In this document: positions 43,391 through 52,854 of the stretch, piece after piece
How positions within the stretch are numbered: the first letter of the stretch is position 1
Layout: every line of letters begins with the position of its first letter
NCBI GenBank assembly: GCA_021809845.1
Contig: JAJZJW010000003.1
Span: 85,785-149,784 of the forward strand
From: a bacterium
Lineage (GTDB): Bacteria > SZUA-79 > Acidulodesulfobacterales > Acidulodesulfobacteraceae
Direction: 5' to 3'
Length of the DNA: 64,000 nt
Position numbers and translations under genes: made by a program
The notes under the pieces: generated by a model
What the model saw: the letters and a program-made list of their open reading frames with translations, nothing else
What the model was told of the DNA's origin: nothing
Databases searched by the model: none

Positions 43391-45145
43391 TTAAATATTA
43401 TATTCAGTTTTTATATATTTAATTTCATCTTCCTTGCTTTTGATTATGCCGTCAATTTTTAACAGCTTCAATTTGTTTAAAATTTTGCCAATATCCGGTC
43501 CTTCTTTAAAACCCAGTTTTTTTAGTTCTTCGCCTGAAATACTTGGCTTAAGATTTATACTTTCAAAAATATAAATCTTTAAATATTTATTATAACCGCT
43601 ATTATTATATCTCATTATAAAAAAAATAATCGAATATAAATTAAACGGCTTCAGGGCTAAATATAATCTGCTTTTGAAATTAATACTGTTTTTCGCAGCA
43701 GCAAAGATATTCGTATTGCTAATATTTTTGCTGCTGATATTCTTATTATAAATATTCTTATTATCAATATTTTTGCTATCGGTATTTTTGCTGCTAATAT
43801 CTTTGCTATGAATTTCTTTGCTGCTGATATTCTTATTATAAATATTCTTATTATCAATATTTTTGCTATCGGTATTTTTGCTGCTAATATCTTTGCTATG
43901 AATTTCTTTGCTGCTGATATTCTTATTATAAATATTCTTATTATCAATATCTTTGCTATCAATATCTTTGCTGCTGATATCTTTACTGTTTATATCATTT
44001 AAATCCATATCCTCAACAACATTATCAATATAGCTGACAATCTTTTTGATAGATTTGAACTCTGTTTTTATTAATAAAAATAATTTTTTTATATTTTCGC
44101 CAAAGTTTAATCTTTCAAGAATAGAAATTATTTTTTCATCTTTTAATCTGAACAAGAGCTCCATTAAATACAATAATCCAATATCTATTTTTATTGCGTT
44201 CACATTTTTAATCTTAATATCGTTTATTTTAATTGTATTAATTCTAGCTTTATTTGAGTGATAGAAATTGCATATTTTTTCAAAATTTCTTTTATTAGCG
44301 GATGTAAATTTTAAATCTTTATCAATGCTTTTTAGTACACCAAGCCTTTCAAGCCTATAAAAATAAATTTCAGGTCTATTTTCTTGAAAAATTAAATTAA
44401 GTTCATTGCTTATTCTTTTTCCGGAGATATTATTCATCACCCCTTTTGACAAAGCATCTATTAATAATTTTTTGGCGTTTTTTTCAATCCTAAATCCCAA
44501 TCTTTTTTCAAATCTCACAGCCCTGAATATTCTTGTGGGGTCATCGATAAAACTTAAATCGTGCAGCACCTTAATTTTTTTAGCTAAAATATCTTTTATG
44601 CCATTATGGTAATCTATTATTTTAAAAAAATTATCCGGTCCCAAATTAAGCGCTAACGCATTTATTGAGAAATCTCTCCTCATCAAATCATGTTCCAAGT
44701 CTGAAAATTTTACTGAAGGAAGAACACCCGATTTAGCATAAAACTCTTTGCGGGCTGAAGCAAAATCTATATTAATTCTATTTTCCCGAACGCTTGAAAA
44801 AACCGCGCTTGCCGTTTTAAATCGTTCGTGCTTTTTTATATTATGAATATAAACATTGTTTTCAAATTTATATAATTCTATCTTTAATATTTCTAAAAAA
44901 ATAATAGCATCGCCTTCCACGCAAATATCAATATCAAGCGGTTTTTCTAATTTATCGTAAGGCTTATAGCCGTTATGAATTTTATAAATAAGTAAATCAC
45001 GGACAAAACCGCCGACAATGTAAATTTTAAACCCATGCGCTTTGGCAATTTTACCAAGAATTGCGTATAAATTCGCAGCCGTACGGTTGGTTAAATGTAT
45101 GTCGTCTGCAATATTTATATTAAGCTCTAAATTTGTGTTTAGCAT
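43391..45145 (-). CDS. CCA-adding enzyme / poly(A) polymerase-family protein with repeat insertion
   Basis: The nucleotidyltransferase core of this 584-residue protein is complete: GGFVRDLL (45-52), PLDIDICVEGDA with Asp71/Asp73, and RRDFSINALAL (near 150). Conserved RNA-binding helices reach about residue 270. It either adds CCA to tRNA or polyadenylates RNA; motifs alone do not decide. Residues about 384-481 are a repeat of [S/N]-K-[D/N/E]-I-x five-residue units arranged in two and a half copies of a 30-residue block, encoded by 90-bp tandem DNA repeats. Family proteins have no such region. The C-terminal region after it returns to normal sequence. Confidence 0.85.
   Translation of the reverse strand: MLNTNLELNINIADDIHLTNRTAANLYAILGKIAKAHGFKIYIVGGFVRDLLIYKIHNGYKPYDKLEKPLDIDICVEGDAIIFLEILKIELYKFENNVYIHNIKKHERFKTASAVFSSVRENRINIDFASARKEFYAKSGVLPSVKFSDLEHDLMRRDFSINALALNLGPDNFFKIIDYHNGIKDILAKKIKVLHDLSFIDDPTRIFRAVRFEKRLGFRIEKNAKKLLIDALSKGVMNNISGKRISNELNLIFQENRPEIYFYRLERLGVLKSIDKDLKFTSANKRNFEKICNFYHSNKARINTIKINDIKIKNVNAIKIDIGLLYLMELLFRLKDEKIISILERLNFGENIKKLFLLIKTEFKSIKKIVSYIDNVVEDMDLNDINSKDISSKDIDSKDIDNKNIYNKNISSKEIHSKDISSKNTDSKNIDNKNIYNKNISSKEIHSKDISSKNTDSKNIDNKNIYNKNISSKNISNTNIFAAAKNSINFKSRLYLALKPFNLYSIIFFIMRYNNSGYNKYLKIYIFESINLKPSISGEELKKLGFKEGPDIGKILNKLKLLKIDGIIKSKEDEIKYIKTEYNI
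43690..43995. repeat. 90-bp tandem repeats inside the cca-like gene
   Basis: A 90-bp DNA unit (30 codons) is repeated about two and a half times in the reading frame, with smaller 15-bp (5-codon) internal units. Copies are nearly identical, so the array is recent or kept uniform. All unit lengths are multiples of three, so the frame is kept. Confidence 0.9.
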
Positions 45146-45352
45146 TCTTTTGCAATTTGAAGTTAATTTTTTTATGATTAAGCTATTTTTTTATACTGCT
45201 ATTTATACTACTATTTTATATCATTATTTATTGTACTGCATCATATGATATTATATCTTAGTCGAATTCATTTTTTTGTTCATTGTAATTTTGTTTTGTT
45301 TTTTGTTCATCTCATTTTTTATTTCATATCGTTTCTTTCATTTATTTTTATT

Positions 45353-46315
45353 TTATTTCTTTTTTGTTTCATTGCAATTTTTTGTATTTTCTTCCGCCGC
45401 ATCGGTATTTCTAGGATGATATTTTTGATGCTGCTCTTTCAAATGTGTCATGTCGGTATGGGTATAAATTTCGGTAGTTGAAATATTAGAATGACCTAAC
45501 ATTTGTTGGATGGAGCGTAAATCTGCCCCGCCTTCGAGAAGATGTGTAGCAAATGTATGTCTTATGGTGTGCGGGGTTATATTTTTATCGAGCCCGGATT
45601 TAAGTGCCATTTTTTTTATTATTTTCCATAGACCTTGCCTTGTGAGCGGTTTGCTTTTTTTTGTGACAAAAAGATAATTTCCGGCACCTCTTTCTATTTT
45701 GCCGCGTTCTTTAAGATATTCTTTGATATATTTTGCCGCCGAAATATTAAACGGGATGATTCTTTCCTTTGAGCCTTTACCCACCACTTTAACAAAATTC
45801 ATTTCAAAGTTAAAATTATCAAGTTTTACGGAGGCAATTTCCGATATACGCAACCCGCTTGCATATAGAAGCTCTATAAAAGCTTTATTTCTCAATCCCT
45901 CAAAATTATTTTGAAATTTAACATCCAACATTTTATTAATTTCGTCTTTAGTAAGAAATTCCGGCAGTTTTCTTCTGACAAAGGGATATTCAATATCTTT
46001 GAAAGGAAATTCGTTTATTTCCGAATTTCTATATAAAAACTTATAAAAACCTTTTATAGATGAATAAAATCTTGCTCTTGTTTTAGCAGATAGATTTAAG
46101 GCGGATAAAGAGGAAAGGAAATTCTGAACCGATAAAGGCGCTACAGATAAAAAATTTTCATTTTCTTTTTGCAGATAATTAAGAAAAAAATTTAAATCTT
46201 TATAATATGCCGCAAAAGTATTCTGACTATAACCTTTTTCAATCTTCAAGTATGTTATATATTTGTCTATTAGTGCTTCCGCTTCTTGCAATGTTTCTTT
46301 ATTATTTTCAGCCAT
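45353..46315 (-). CDS. xerC: XerC/XerD-family tyrosine recombinase
   Basis: This 320-residue protein has an N-terminal SAM-like DNA-binding domain (about 10-105) and a catalytic domain with Arg156 (ASGLRISEI), Lys183 region (GKGSKERIIPF), His249-Arg252 (TPHTIRHTFATHLL), His275 (LGHSNIST) and the nucleophile Tyr284. These resolve chromosome dimers at dif. It lies among housekeeping genes with no phage genes, so a Xer role is more likely than a phage integrase. XerC versus XerD cannot be decided. Confidence 0.88.
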   Translation of the reverse strand: MAENNKETLQEAEALIDKYITYLKIEKGYSQNTFAAYYKDLNFFLNYLQKENENFLSVAPLSVQNFLSSLSALNLSAKTRARFYSSIKGFYKFLYRNSEINEFPFKDIEYPFVRRKLPEFLTKDEINKMLDVKFQNNFEGLRNKAFIELLYASGLRISEIASVKLDNFNFEMNFVKVVGKGSKERIIPFNISAAKYIKEYLKERGKIERGAGNYLFVTKKSKPLTRQGLWKIIKKMALKSGLDKNITPHTIRHTFATHLLEGGADLRSIQQMLGHSNISTTEIYTHTDMTHLKEQHQKYHPRNTDAAEENTKNCNETKKK

Positions 46316-46488
46316 GTTTATATGATAAAATCTATTCTATATTTTATTGTATATATGCTATGCTATAATATATTGGTAAACGCAGATTTTATTTTTTTTA
46401 TTTTTAAAATACTTTTGAGTTTCTTTCCTCTTTCATCTTTTACATAAAAAGTATATAAAAACTGTCCTATTATATATTTTATTATATG
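46316..46488. repeat. Copy of the glnD 3' end
   Basis: Seventy-eight bases starting TAAACGCAGATTTTATTTTT at 46377-46454 equal 46503-46580, the end of glnD, with an offset of 126 bp. Flanking sequence is also similar but drifted (ATATTGG/ATATTAG). It lies after the glnD stop. Confidence 0.92.
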
Positions 46489-49278
46489 CTATACTATATT
46501 AGTAAACGCAGATTTTATTTTTTTTATTTTTAAAATACTTTTGAGTTTCTTTCCTCTTTCATCTTTTACATAAAAAGTATCTGAAGCTTTATTACCCATG
46601 GTAGTTATCTTTGATTCAAATATGTCAATCTTGAAATCATTAAAAACTTTTGAAATATCGTACAGCAAACCTTTTCTGTCTAATGCCAATATCTCAACAA
46701 CAGTGAACTCTTCGCTTAAATTATTGTAGAAATTGCATGCCGAAGAGACATGCGGCGTGGATTTTTTATAAATTTTATAACTCTCGAGCTTTTTATTAAA
46801 CATATCCGATATTGACTTAGATGTGAGAGTGCCTTTAAAAATTTGACTGATAACGTTTGCTATTTTATCCCATTCTATATTAGAATCAATATCTTTATAT
46901 ATATGTTCAATGAAAAATATATCTATAAAATTGCCGTCTCTCCTTGTATTAATATCTGCGCTCATAATATTAAAATCATAATACGATAATGTACCGGTTA
47001 TGTCGGAAAAAATATTTTTTCGTTCCATGCCGCAAATAGTAAATTCAAAATAATTTGCTTCTTTATTTTGCTCTACGGAATAATCAAATATATGTTCGTC
47101 ATTAATTCCGGACAATAGTTTAATATGCGATACAATTTTTTTAGAAGAGTTTCTTTGAATATATTTTATGGGGTAATAAAAAGAATTCAAATAATTCTTT
47201 ATGTATTGCTTTGATTTTTCGGCATTAAAATTACTTTCGCTGCTTAATGATTTGATATTGAAATTAGCCGGCTGATTTTTGTTAATTTCTGAAACAATGT
47301 TGTTATAGTTGTTATACTTATTATAGTTGTTATAAATCTCGTCTATATAATATGACAAATCCTGATTGTAATATTTCAGACTGTCTTCGATATAAGAATA
47401 TGTTTTATTATATAATTCTACAAGAAGCATTTTTCTCCATGAATTAAACCTCCCTGGCGCAACTGCCATTGAATCGCACAGGCTTATAACAAATAAGAAT
47501 TTTAAATGCTTTATATCTTTACAAATATCTGCTATCATTTTGATGGTTACCGGGTCATGCATATCTCTTCTTTCAGAAGTAAGCGGCATTAAGAAATGAT
47601 TTAAAATAAGGAAATATATCATTCTATAGGACTTTTGTCCAATACCTAATCTTTTTGCTACTTTTACCGCAATTTTAGAACCTATCTTTTCATGATGCGG
47701 TGCATATCCTTTGCCTATATCATGTAATAACATCGATAAATTTAATACAAGCATATCTTCTTCATTAAAATCAAATACTATATTTTTTAAATCTTTATGT
47801 ATCTTAAAATTTACAAATTCTTCTAAAATATGAATACCGTTAAGAGAGTGGGCATCGACAGTGTATATATGGTATACATCATTGGTTGAAAGAGAATTAA
47901 TCTTCTTAAACTCGGGTAATAATGCGCTTAGCAAATTTGTTTCGTGCATCAATAAAAGAGTTTCATGCACTCTTTTTCTGCTTTTTAATAATTCAGTAAA
48001 AAAAACTATTGCGGTTTTATTGTTTACTATATTATTTTTATGCAAAAAATAAGCTCTTTTTAGGAAATTAACGGATTCCATATCGAGTCTGCGTCCTGTT
48101 TTTAAAAAAATTTCAAGCAGCAGAAAAGGATTTTCGGGAGCAGATAAAAACTTTTCCTTATTTTTTATATAAATATATCCTTTTTCTATTACTATATTGT
48201 CTTTTGCGTTAATAATGCCGAATTTCTGATTTATTTTTTTTATTATTATATTCTGCCCGTCATCGCTTTTATCATTAATATCTAATCTGTAATTTAATAA
48301 CAATGGTTTTTTTATCAATTCATTTAAAATAATTTTTGAATTTATATGCAGATTTTTCGAATTTAAATAATAATCATGCATAAACAATTCTATTTTATTT
48401 AAAAATTTAATATCTCTGTAAAAAAAAGCGGCTGCAACTTTTTCCTGAATATCAAAAGTTAATCTGTCAATTTTTTTGCCCGATAATAAGTGCATCATTA
48501 TTCTGGTTTTTAAAATAAATTCCTTAGATTTTATAAAATATTTTATATCGCTAAGGTTCAAGTCTGCGCCGTAAATTAAATTTTCATTTTTCAGAATATT
48601 GTTGTAAATATTATGATAATGTAAAAATTTTAATGATTCAACCGGTTTATTTAAAATATAATAAACCCATTCGCACCATGAATAATCCCTCAAACCGCCT
48701 ATGCCGTCTTTTACATCCGGTTCTAAAAGAAAAATATCGTTGTCTACCAAAACGTTAATAAGTCTTTTTTTTCGGAGACTCTTCATTATTTCTGTTAGAA
48801 AAATATCTTTTGCTTTAATTTTTTTAAATTTCAATTTAAAGTCGTTATACAATTTAATATTGCCGGTTATGTATCTGGCGTTTATGAAAGAAGTATAAGT
48901 ATTTAAGTCTTTCTCCATTAAACCTATCGCTTCTTTTACGAGCCTCACACTTTGAGAAAGGTCTACTGCAGCGTCCCAAAACAGATAAAAAAAATTTTTT
49001 AATTTTTTTGTTAAAATTTCCTGGTCAGCATCGTTTTCAATAAGGAGCATTAAATCTATATCGGAAAAAGGGCAAAGTTCGTTATTTGAATAGCTTCCCG
49101 CAGCAATTATACAAACATCGTCTGAAAAAATATTTTCATTAAACGCATCTATTATAAGATTATCTATAATTGCAGAAATTTTTGCGGCAATATCAAATGA
49201 CGATGAATCGAGCAGGTCTTGTTTTAAAGATTTAAATTCGGAAGAAATCTTAGATTTGACAATAGAGGAGGTAAGCAA
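46489..49278 (-). CDS. glnD: PII uridylyltransferase / uridylyl-removing enzyme
   Basis: GlnD senses glutamine and uridylylates PII. The 929-residue protein has the nucleotidyltransferase motif AAGSYSNNELCPFSDIDLML (59-78), a helical NTase partner domain, an HD hydrolase domain with LLHDIGKGYAPHHEK (near 512) and two C-terminal ACT domains (from about 755 and 845). Residues about 655-690 are Asn/Tyr-rich (NNYNKYNNYNN). It is in series with lapA-like and xerC genes. No glnB is in the window. Confidence 0.93.
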   Translation of the reverse strand: MLTSSIVKSKISSEFKSLKQDLLDSSSFDIAAKISAIIDNLIIDAFNENIFSDDVCIIAAGSYSNNELCPFSDIDLMLLIENDADQEILTKKLKNFFYLFWDAAVDLSQSVRLVKEAIGLMEKDLNTYTSFINARYITGNIKLYNDFKLKFKKIKAKDIFLTEIMKSLRKKRLINVLVDNDIFLLEPDVKDGIGGLRDYSWCEWVYYILNKPVESLKFLHYHNIYNNILKNENLIYGADLNLSDIKYFIKSKEFILKTRIMMHLLSGKKIDRLTFDIQEKVAAAFFYRDIKFLNKIELFMHDYYLNSKNLHINSKIILNELIKKPLLLNYRLDINDKSDDGQNIIIKKINQKFGIINAKDNIVIEKGYIYIKNKEKFLSAPENPFLLLEIFLKTGRRLDMESVNFLKRAYFLHKNNIVNNKTAIVFFTELLKSRKRVHETLLLMHETNLLSALLPEFKKINSLSTNDVYHIYTVDAHSLNGIHILEEFVNFKIHKDLKNIVFDFNEEDMLVLNLSMLLHDIGKGYAPHHEKIGSKIAVKVAKRLGIGQKSYRMIYFLILNHFLMPLTSERRDMHDPVTIKMIADICKDIKHLKFLFVISLCDSMAVAPGRFNSWRKMLLVELYNKTYSYIEDSLKYYNQDLSYYIDEIYNNYNKYNNYNNIVSEINKNQPANFNIKSLSSESNFNAEKSKQYIKNYLNSFYYPIKYIQRNSSKKIVSHIKLLSGINDEHIFDYSVEQNKEANYFEFTICGMERKNIFSDITGTLSYYDFNIMSADINTRRDGNFIDIFFIEHIYKDIDSNIEWDKIANVISQIFKGTLTSKSISDMFNKKLESYKIYKKSTPHVSSACNFYNNLSEEFTVVEILALDRKGLLYDISKVFNDFKIDIFESKITTMGNKASDTFYVKDERGKKLKSILKIKKIKSAFTNIV

Positions 49279-49280
49279 AT

Positions 49281-49538
49281 TTAATCTATTTTTTGATTTT
49301 TATTTTTAACAGCGTCTTTTTTATTTTCTTTCTTTATTTTAAATAAAATAAAGAAATGGTAAACTAAAGCGATAGCTATCCCAAGTATAATAGAAGCAAA
49401 TACCACAACAGACAGCGGCATCTTAATAGATTCATAGTTAAATAGCGTGACTCTGACAAGAGCATGATTGTATATGGTAAAAACAAGAACAAATATTACA
49501 AATATAACTAAGAATATAAAATTAAGAATTTTTATCAT
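49281..49538 (-). CDS. LapA-domain membrane protein
   Basis: This 85-residue protein has two membrane helices (1-24 and 40-68) and a basic coiled C-terminal tail rich in Lys. The pattern (NHALVRVTLFNYESIKMPLS between helices) is that of LapA/DUF1049 small inner-membrane proteins tied to lipopolysaccharide assembly. It ends 3 bp before glnD begins, so translation is likely coupled. Confidence 0.8.
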   Translation of the reverse strand: MIKILNFIFLVIFVIFVLVFTIYNHALVRVTLFNYESIKMPLSVVVFASIILGIAIALVYHFFILFKIKKENKKDAVKNKNQKID

Positions 49539-49542
49539 ATAA

Positions 49543-50031
49543 TTAAATTTCCATCTTATTAAAATAGTCGATTAATTTTGCATAGGTATCATCTAGGAGT
49601 TCAGAGACGACTCTTAAATTGGAACATGTGGAATAAAAACTTACATCACCTTCCCATCTCGGAATAATATGGAAATGCAAGTGCCTTTCAATACCTGCGC
49701 CGGCAGCCCTTCCGATATTAAGTCCGACATTGATACCATCGCACTGATACACTTTTGTTAATATATCGCAAGATTTAGAAATAAACTGCATAACCTCGGC
49801 ACCTGCTTCATACGTTAAACCGCTCATTTCTTTACTGTGAACATACGGTATAACAAGCAAATGTCCGCAATTGTACGGAAACATATTTAACTTTATGAAA
49901 GAATATTTGCCTCTATACATCATATATTTATTATCAAACGACTCGTCGTCGACACAAAAAACGCATTCATTTATTTTAGATTTATCCTGCATAAGGTAAT
50001 CCATACGCCATGGAGCATATATGGTTTTCAT
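49543..50031 (-). CDS. HIT-family hydrolase
   Basis: This 162-residue protein has the histidine triad HLHFHIIPRW (117-126) and an N-terminal Cys pair (ECVFCVDDE, Cys23/26) that may bind zinc. The group resembles AP4A phosphorylase/HIT proteins of Thermus and deltaproteobacteria. HIT proteins hydrolyse or transfer nucleotide groups. The substrate is not known. Adjacent to sppA and lapA-like genes, same strand. Confidence 0.88.
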   Translation of the reverse strand: MKTIYAPWRMDYLMQDKSKINECVFCVDDESFDNKYMMYRGKYSFIKLNMFPYNCGHLLVIPYVHSKEMSGLTYEAGAEVMQFISKSCDILTKVYQCDGINVGLNIGRAAGAGIERHLHFHIIPRWEGDVSFYSTCSNLRVVSELLDDTYAKLIDYFNKMEI

Positions 50032-50099
50032 AATCTAATTATTTTATTTATAATTATTTAATTTTTGAGAAATTATAAATTATAGATTTATAATGCAAA

Positions 50100-51023
50100 T
50101 TACAAATTTAATCTTAATGATGTTATAGCGTCCAACCCTTGTAAACTGCTTTGCGTTCCAATTTTATGAATAAAGGTTTCAATGGCTTTTTTAATAAACG
50201 ATTGAAATATAGACGATTGTTTTTTAATTGGATAAATAACAGTCGGTTTACCTTTGATATTAGATAATTTTGCAGCCAATTTAACCGCATCTTGAAAATC
50301 TCCGAGTTTATCTATGAGATGCAGCTTTAAAGCCTGGTCACCAGAATAAACCATGCCATTGGCATACTTCTTAACATAAGAAACTTTTAAATGCCTTGCT
50401 TTTGCAACTGCGCGAACAAACTGACCGTAAACGTTCATAACTACACCCTGCATCTTTTTTCTTTGAGCAGGTGTCATTTTTTTAAACGGAGTACCTATAT
50501 CTTTATAAGGTCCGCTCACAATATAATTATAAGAAATACCCACCTTTTTAAACAATTTATAAACATTAGGCATTTCCATAATCACACCTATAGAGCCGGT
50601 CAAGGTTCCCGGTTCTGCAATAATTTTATTAGCTGCAGATGATATATAATATGCGCCTGATGCAGCCACCGAACCCATTGATACCACCACTTTCTTGTAC
50701 TTTTTGAACTTCATGAGCTGTTCGTATATAGCCTGCGACGGAGCTACTTCTCCTCCCGGAGAATCAACCTTTATAACAATTGCTTTAACGTATGAATCGT
50801 GTTTATAATGATTTAACAGCGATATAAAATTAGAAGAAGATGTTATAGGTCCGACTAAATTTATTACGCCTATAGCATAAGGCGAAGTACCGCGTACTAC
50901 GTTATAGCCGGGTGTCTTAGATTGAAAATTGAACAGAATAAAATATATTCCTAAACCGAAAACAGTAACAAAAATAATCAAAAAAATAAATCCTGTAATA
51001 AACGGATGTTTCGAATTACTCAT
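50100..51023 (-). CDS. sppA: Signal peptide peptidase SppA
   Basis: This 307-residue membrane-anchored S49 protease has an N-terminal helix (8-32), a substrate-binding KVDSPGGEVAPSQAIYEQL, the nucleophile Ser122 in SMGSVAASGAYY and the general base Lys174 in GPYKDIGTP. It degrades cleaved signal peptides in the membrane. This is the short (single-domain) form. Next to rpsA, a common arrangement. Confidence 0.92.
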   Translation of the reverse strand: MSNSKHPFITGFIFLIIFVTVFGLGIYFILFNFQSKTPGYNVVRGTSPYAIGVINLVGPITSSSNFISLLNHYKHDSYVKAIVIKVDSPGGEVAPSQAIYEQLMKFKKYKKVVVSMGSVAASGAYYISSAANKIIAEPGTLTGSIGVIMEMPNVYKLFKKVGISYNYIVSGPYKDIGTPFKKMTPAQRKKMQGVVMNVYGQFVRAVAKARHLKVSYVKKYANGMVYSGDQALKLHLIDKLGDFQDAVKLAAKLSNIKGKPTVIYPIKKQSSIFQSFIKKAIETFIHKIGTQSSLQGLDAITSLRLNL

Positions 51024-51166
51024 ATTATGAACACCTATATATCTGTATATTAAAAATATTAAAATGAAATATATTCTATAATAATATTTTATAACATCAT
51101 TCTTGTATCAAATATTAAATATTAAATATTAAATATTAAATATATTCCATTATATTTATATTCTAA

Positions 51167-52777
51167 CTAAATATCGGCATTAACAAGTGAAAGTCCAATT
51201 TTCTGTTCATCAGGTTCTATTGAAATTACTTCAGAAACTATATTGGAGCCAATTTCAATATTGTTATCTTTAATAAAATTCTCCGGAATTTTAGAGTTAT
51301 GTATTAATCCCTCTATGCCTTCCTCAAGACATACAAAAACACCGAATTCTGTAATATTAGAGATTTTTCCCTCAACTTTTGTACCGGCAGAATATCGTTC
51401 ATTAACAGTTTTCCAAGGATTTTCCGTTAGCTGCTTAATACCGAGATATATCCTCTGACGTTCATCGTCAATACTGATAATAACGGCTTTAATGGCATCA
51501 TTTTTTTTAAATATTTCCTGCGGATGTTTAGGTCTTTTAGTCCACGAGATATCACTCTGTTTGATAAATCCGTCGAAGTTATCTTCTAATTCAACAGATA
51601 CGCCGAACTCAAATATATTTTTAACTTTTGTCTCTACAATTGTTCCAACAGGATACTTGTTTTTAATGCTGTCCCATGGATTTTCCGTTAATTGTTTCAT
51701 ACTTAACGACATTTTTCTGTTTTCAGGTTCAATGCTGATAATTGCGACTTTAATTTTTTCTCCTTTAGTAACAAACAGTTTAGGGTCGGACTGCTTTTTA
51801 TCCCAAGCCATTTCGGAAATATGAATTAAACCTTCAACGTCGTCTTCCAATTCCACAAAAGCGCCGTAATCAGTAATATTTATTATTACACCATTTACTA
51901 CATCGCCTACTTTGTGTCTTTCAGTAACATTTTCCCATGGGTCAGGGAAAAGTTGTTTATAGCCAAGCGATACTCTATTTTTCTCTTTATCGTATTTAAT
52001 TACTTTGACTTTTATCTTTTCACCCAAATAAAGAATTTCAGACGGATGCGAAATTCTTTTCCATGATACATCTGTTATATAAATTAAACCGTCCATACCG
52101 CCAAGGTCGACAAAAACTCCGTAATCGGTGATATTTTTGACTATTCCTTCTATTATATCGCCTTCGTTTACTTCCGTAACCACATTCTCTCTTATTTTTT
52201 TAAGGTCGTCTTCAATAATCTTGCGTCTGGAAAGAATAATATTGCATGTTTTCTTATTAAAATTTATTATCACAAAATCAAGTGTTTTACCTAAATAGCT
52301 ATCAAAATCTTTTGTAAGTTTAATATCAATTTGAGAGCCTGGCAAAAAAGCTGTAACTCCGTTAAGGTCGACTATTAATCCGCCTTTAGTTTTAGATACG
52401 ATAGTTCCCTTAATAATCCCGCCTGATGTATATATTTCTTCAATATCATCGAGAATAGATAAACTTTTTGCTTTTTCTTTAGATAGTCTCAAGTAGCCTA
52501 TCTTATCGTCGTATTGACCCACAAACACGTCAATTGTTTCGCCGACGGATACTGCGATATCCGGTTTGCCTTCTTCAGAAACAAACTCTTCTATAGAAAT
52601 AATCCCGTCCGATTTGTCGCCTACATTGACATATATATATTTTTCGTCAATATTGATAATCTGCCCTTTTCTGATTAATCCGGGATTAGATAAATTATCA
52701 TAAGATTCTAGTAAAAGTTCAAACTCTGAAAGTTCACCGCCTGCATTAATTCTTTCTTTAAAATTTTTTTGAGCCAT
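51167..52777 (-). CDS. rpsA: 30S ribosomal protein S1
   Basis: S1 binds mRNA on the small subunit. The 536-residue protein has six S1 domains: two N-terminal ones that bind the ribosome (about 30-105 and 115-185) and four RNA-binding ones (starting near 204, 290, 375 and 460), shown by repeating GDIIEGIVKNITDYGVFVDL-like cores. AGGAGG precedes the ATG by about 11 nt. It follows ispH, as in many bacteria. The typical neighbour cmk (between aroA and ispH) is missing. Confidence 0.95.
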   Translation of the reverse strand: MAQKNFKERINAGGELSEFELLLESYDNLSNPGLIRKGQIINIDEKYIYVNVGDKSDGIISIEEFVSEEGKPDIAVSVGETIDVFVGQYDDKIGYLRLSKEKAKSLSILDDIEEIYTSGGIIKGTIVSKTKGGLIVDLNGVTAFLPGSQIDIKLTKDFDSYLGKTLDFVIINFNKKTCNIILSRRKIIEDDLKKIRENVVTEVNEGDIIEGIVKNITDYGVFVDLGGMDGLIYITDVSWKRISHPSEILYLGEKIKVKVIKYDKEKNRVSLGYKQLFPDPWENVTERHKVGDVVNGVIINITDYGAFVELEDDVEGLIHISEMAWDKKQSDPKLFVTKGEKIKVAIISIEPENRKMSLSMKQLTENPWDSIKNKYPVGTIVETKVKNIFEFGVSVELEDNFDGFIKQSDISWTKRPKHPQEIFKKNDAIKAVIISIDDERQRIYLGIKQLTENPWKTVNERYSAGTKVEGKISNITEFGVFVCLEEGIEGLIHNSKIPENFIKDNNIEIGSNIVSEVISIEPDEQKIGLSLVNADI

Positions 52778-52854
52778 ATAGTAGTTGTAACCTCCTAAAA
52801 TTAATAAATCTAATCTATCACACCTTTAATAATTTAGCAAATAGTTTATTTTCA

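Noticed and set aside
43690-43995. 90-bp repeats as a CRISPR array
   Set aside because: They lie in frame within a conserved enzyme gene and have no unique spacers.
43657-44002. Frames on both strands across the 90-bp repeats
   Set aside because: Shadows of the repeat in the cca-like gene; no start signals.
45353-46315. Tyrosine recombinase as a phage or island integrase
   Set aside because: Size, motifs and housekeeping neighbours fit XerC/D; no att sites, phage genes or tRNA are adjacent.
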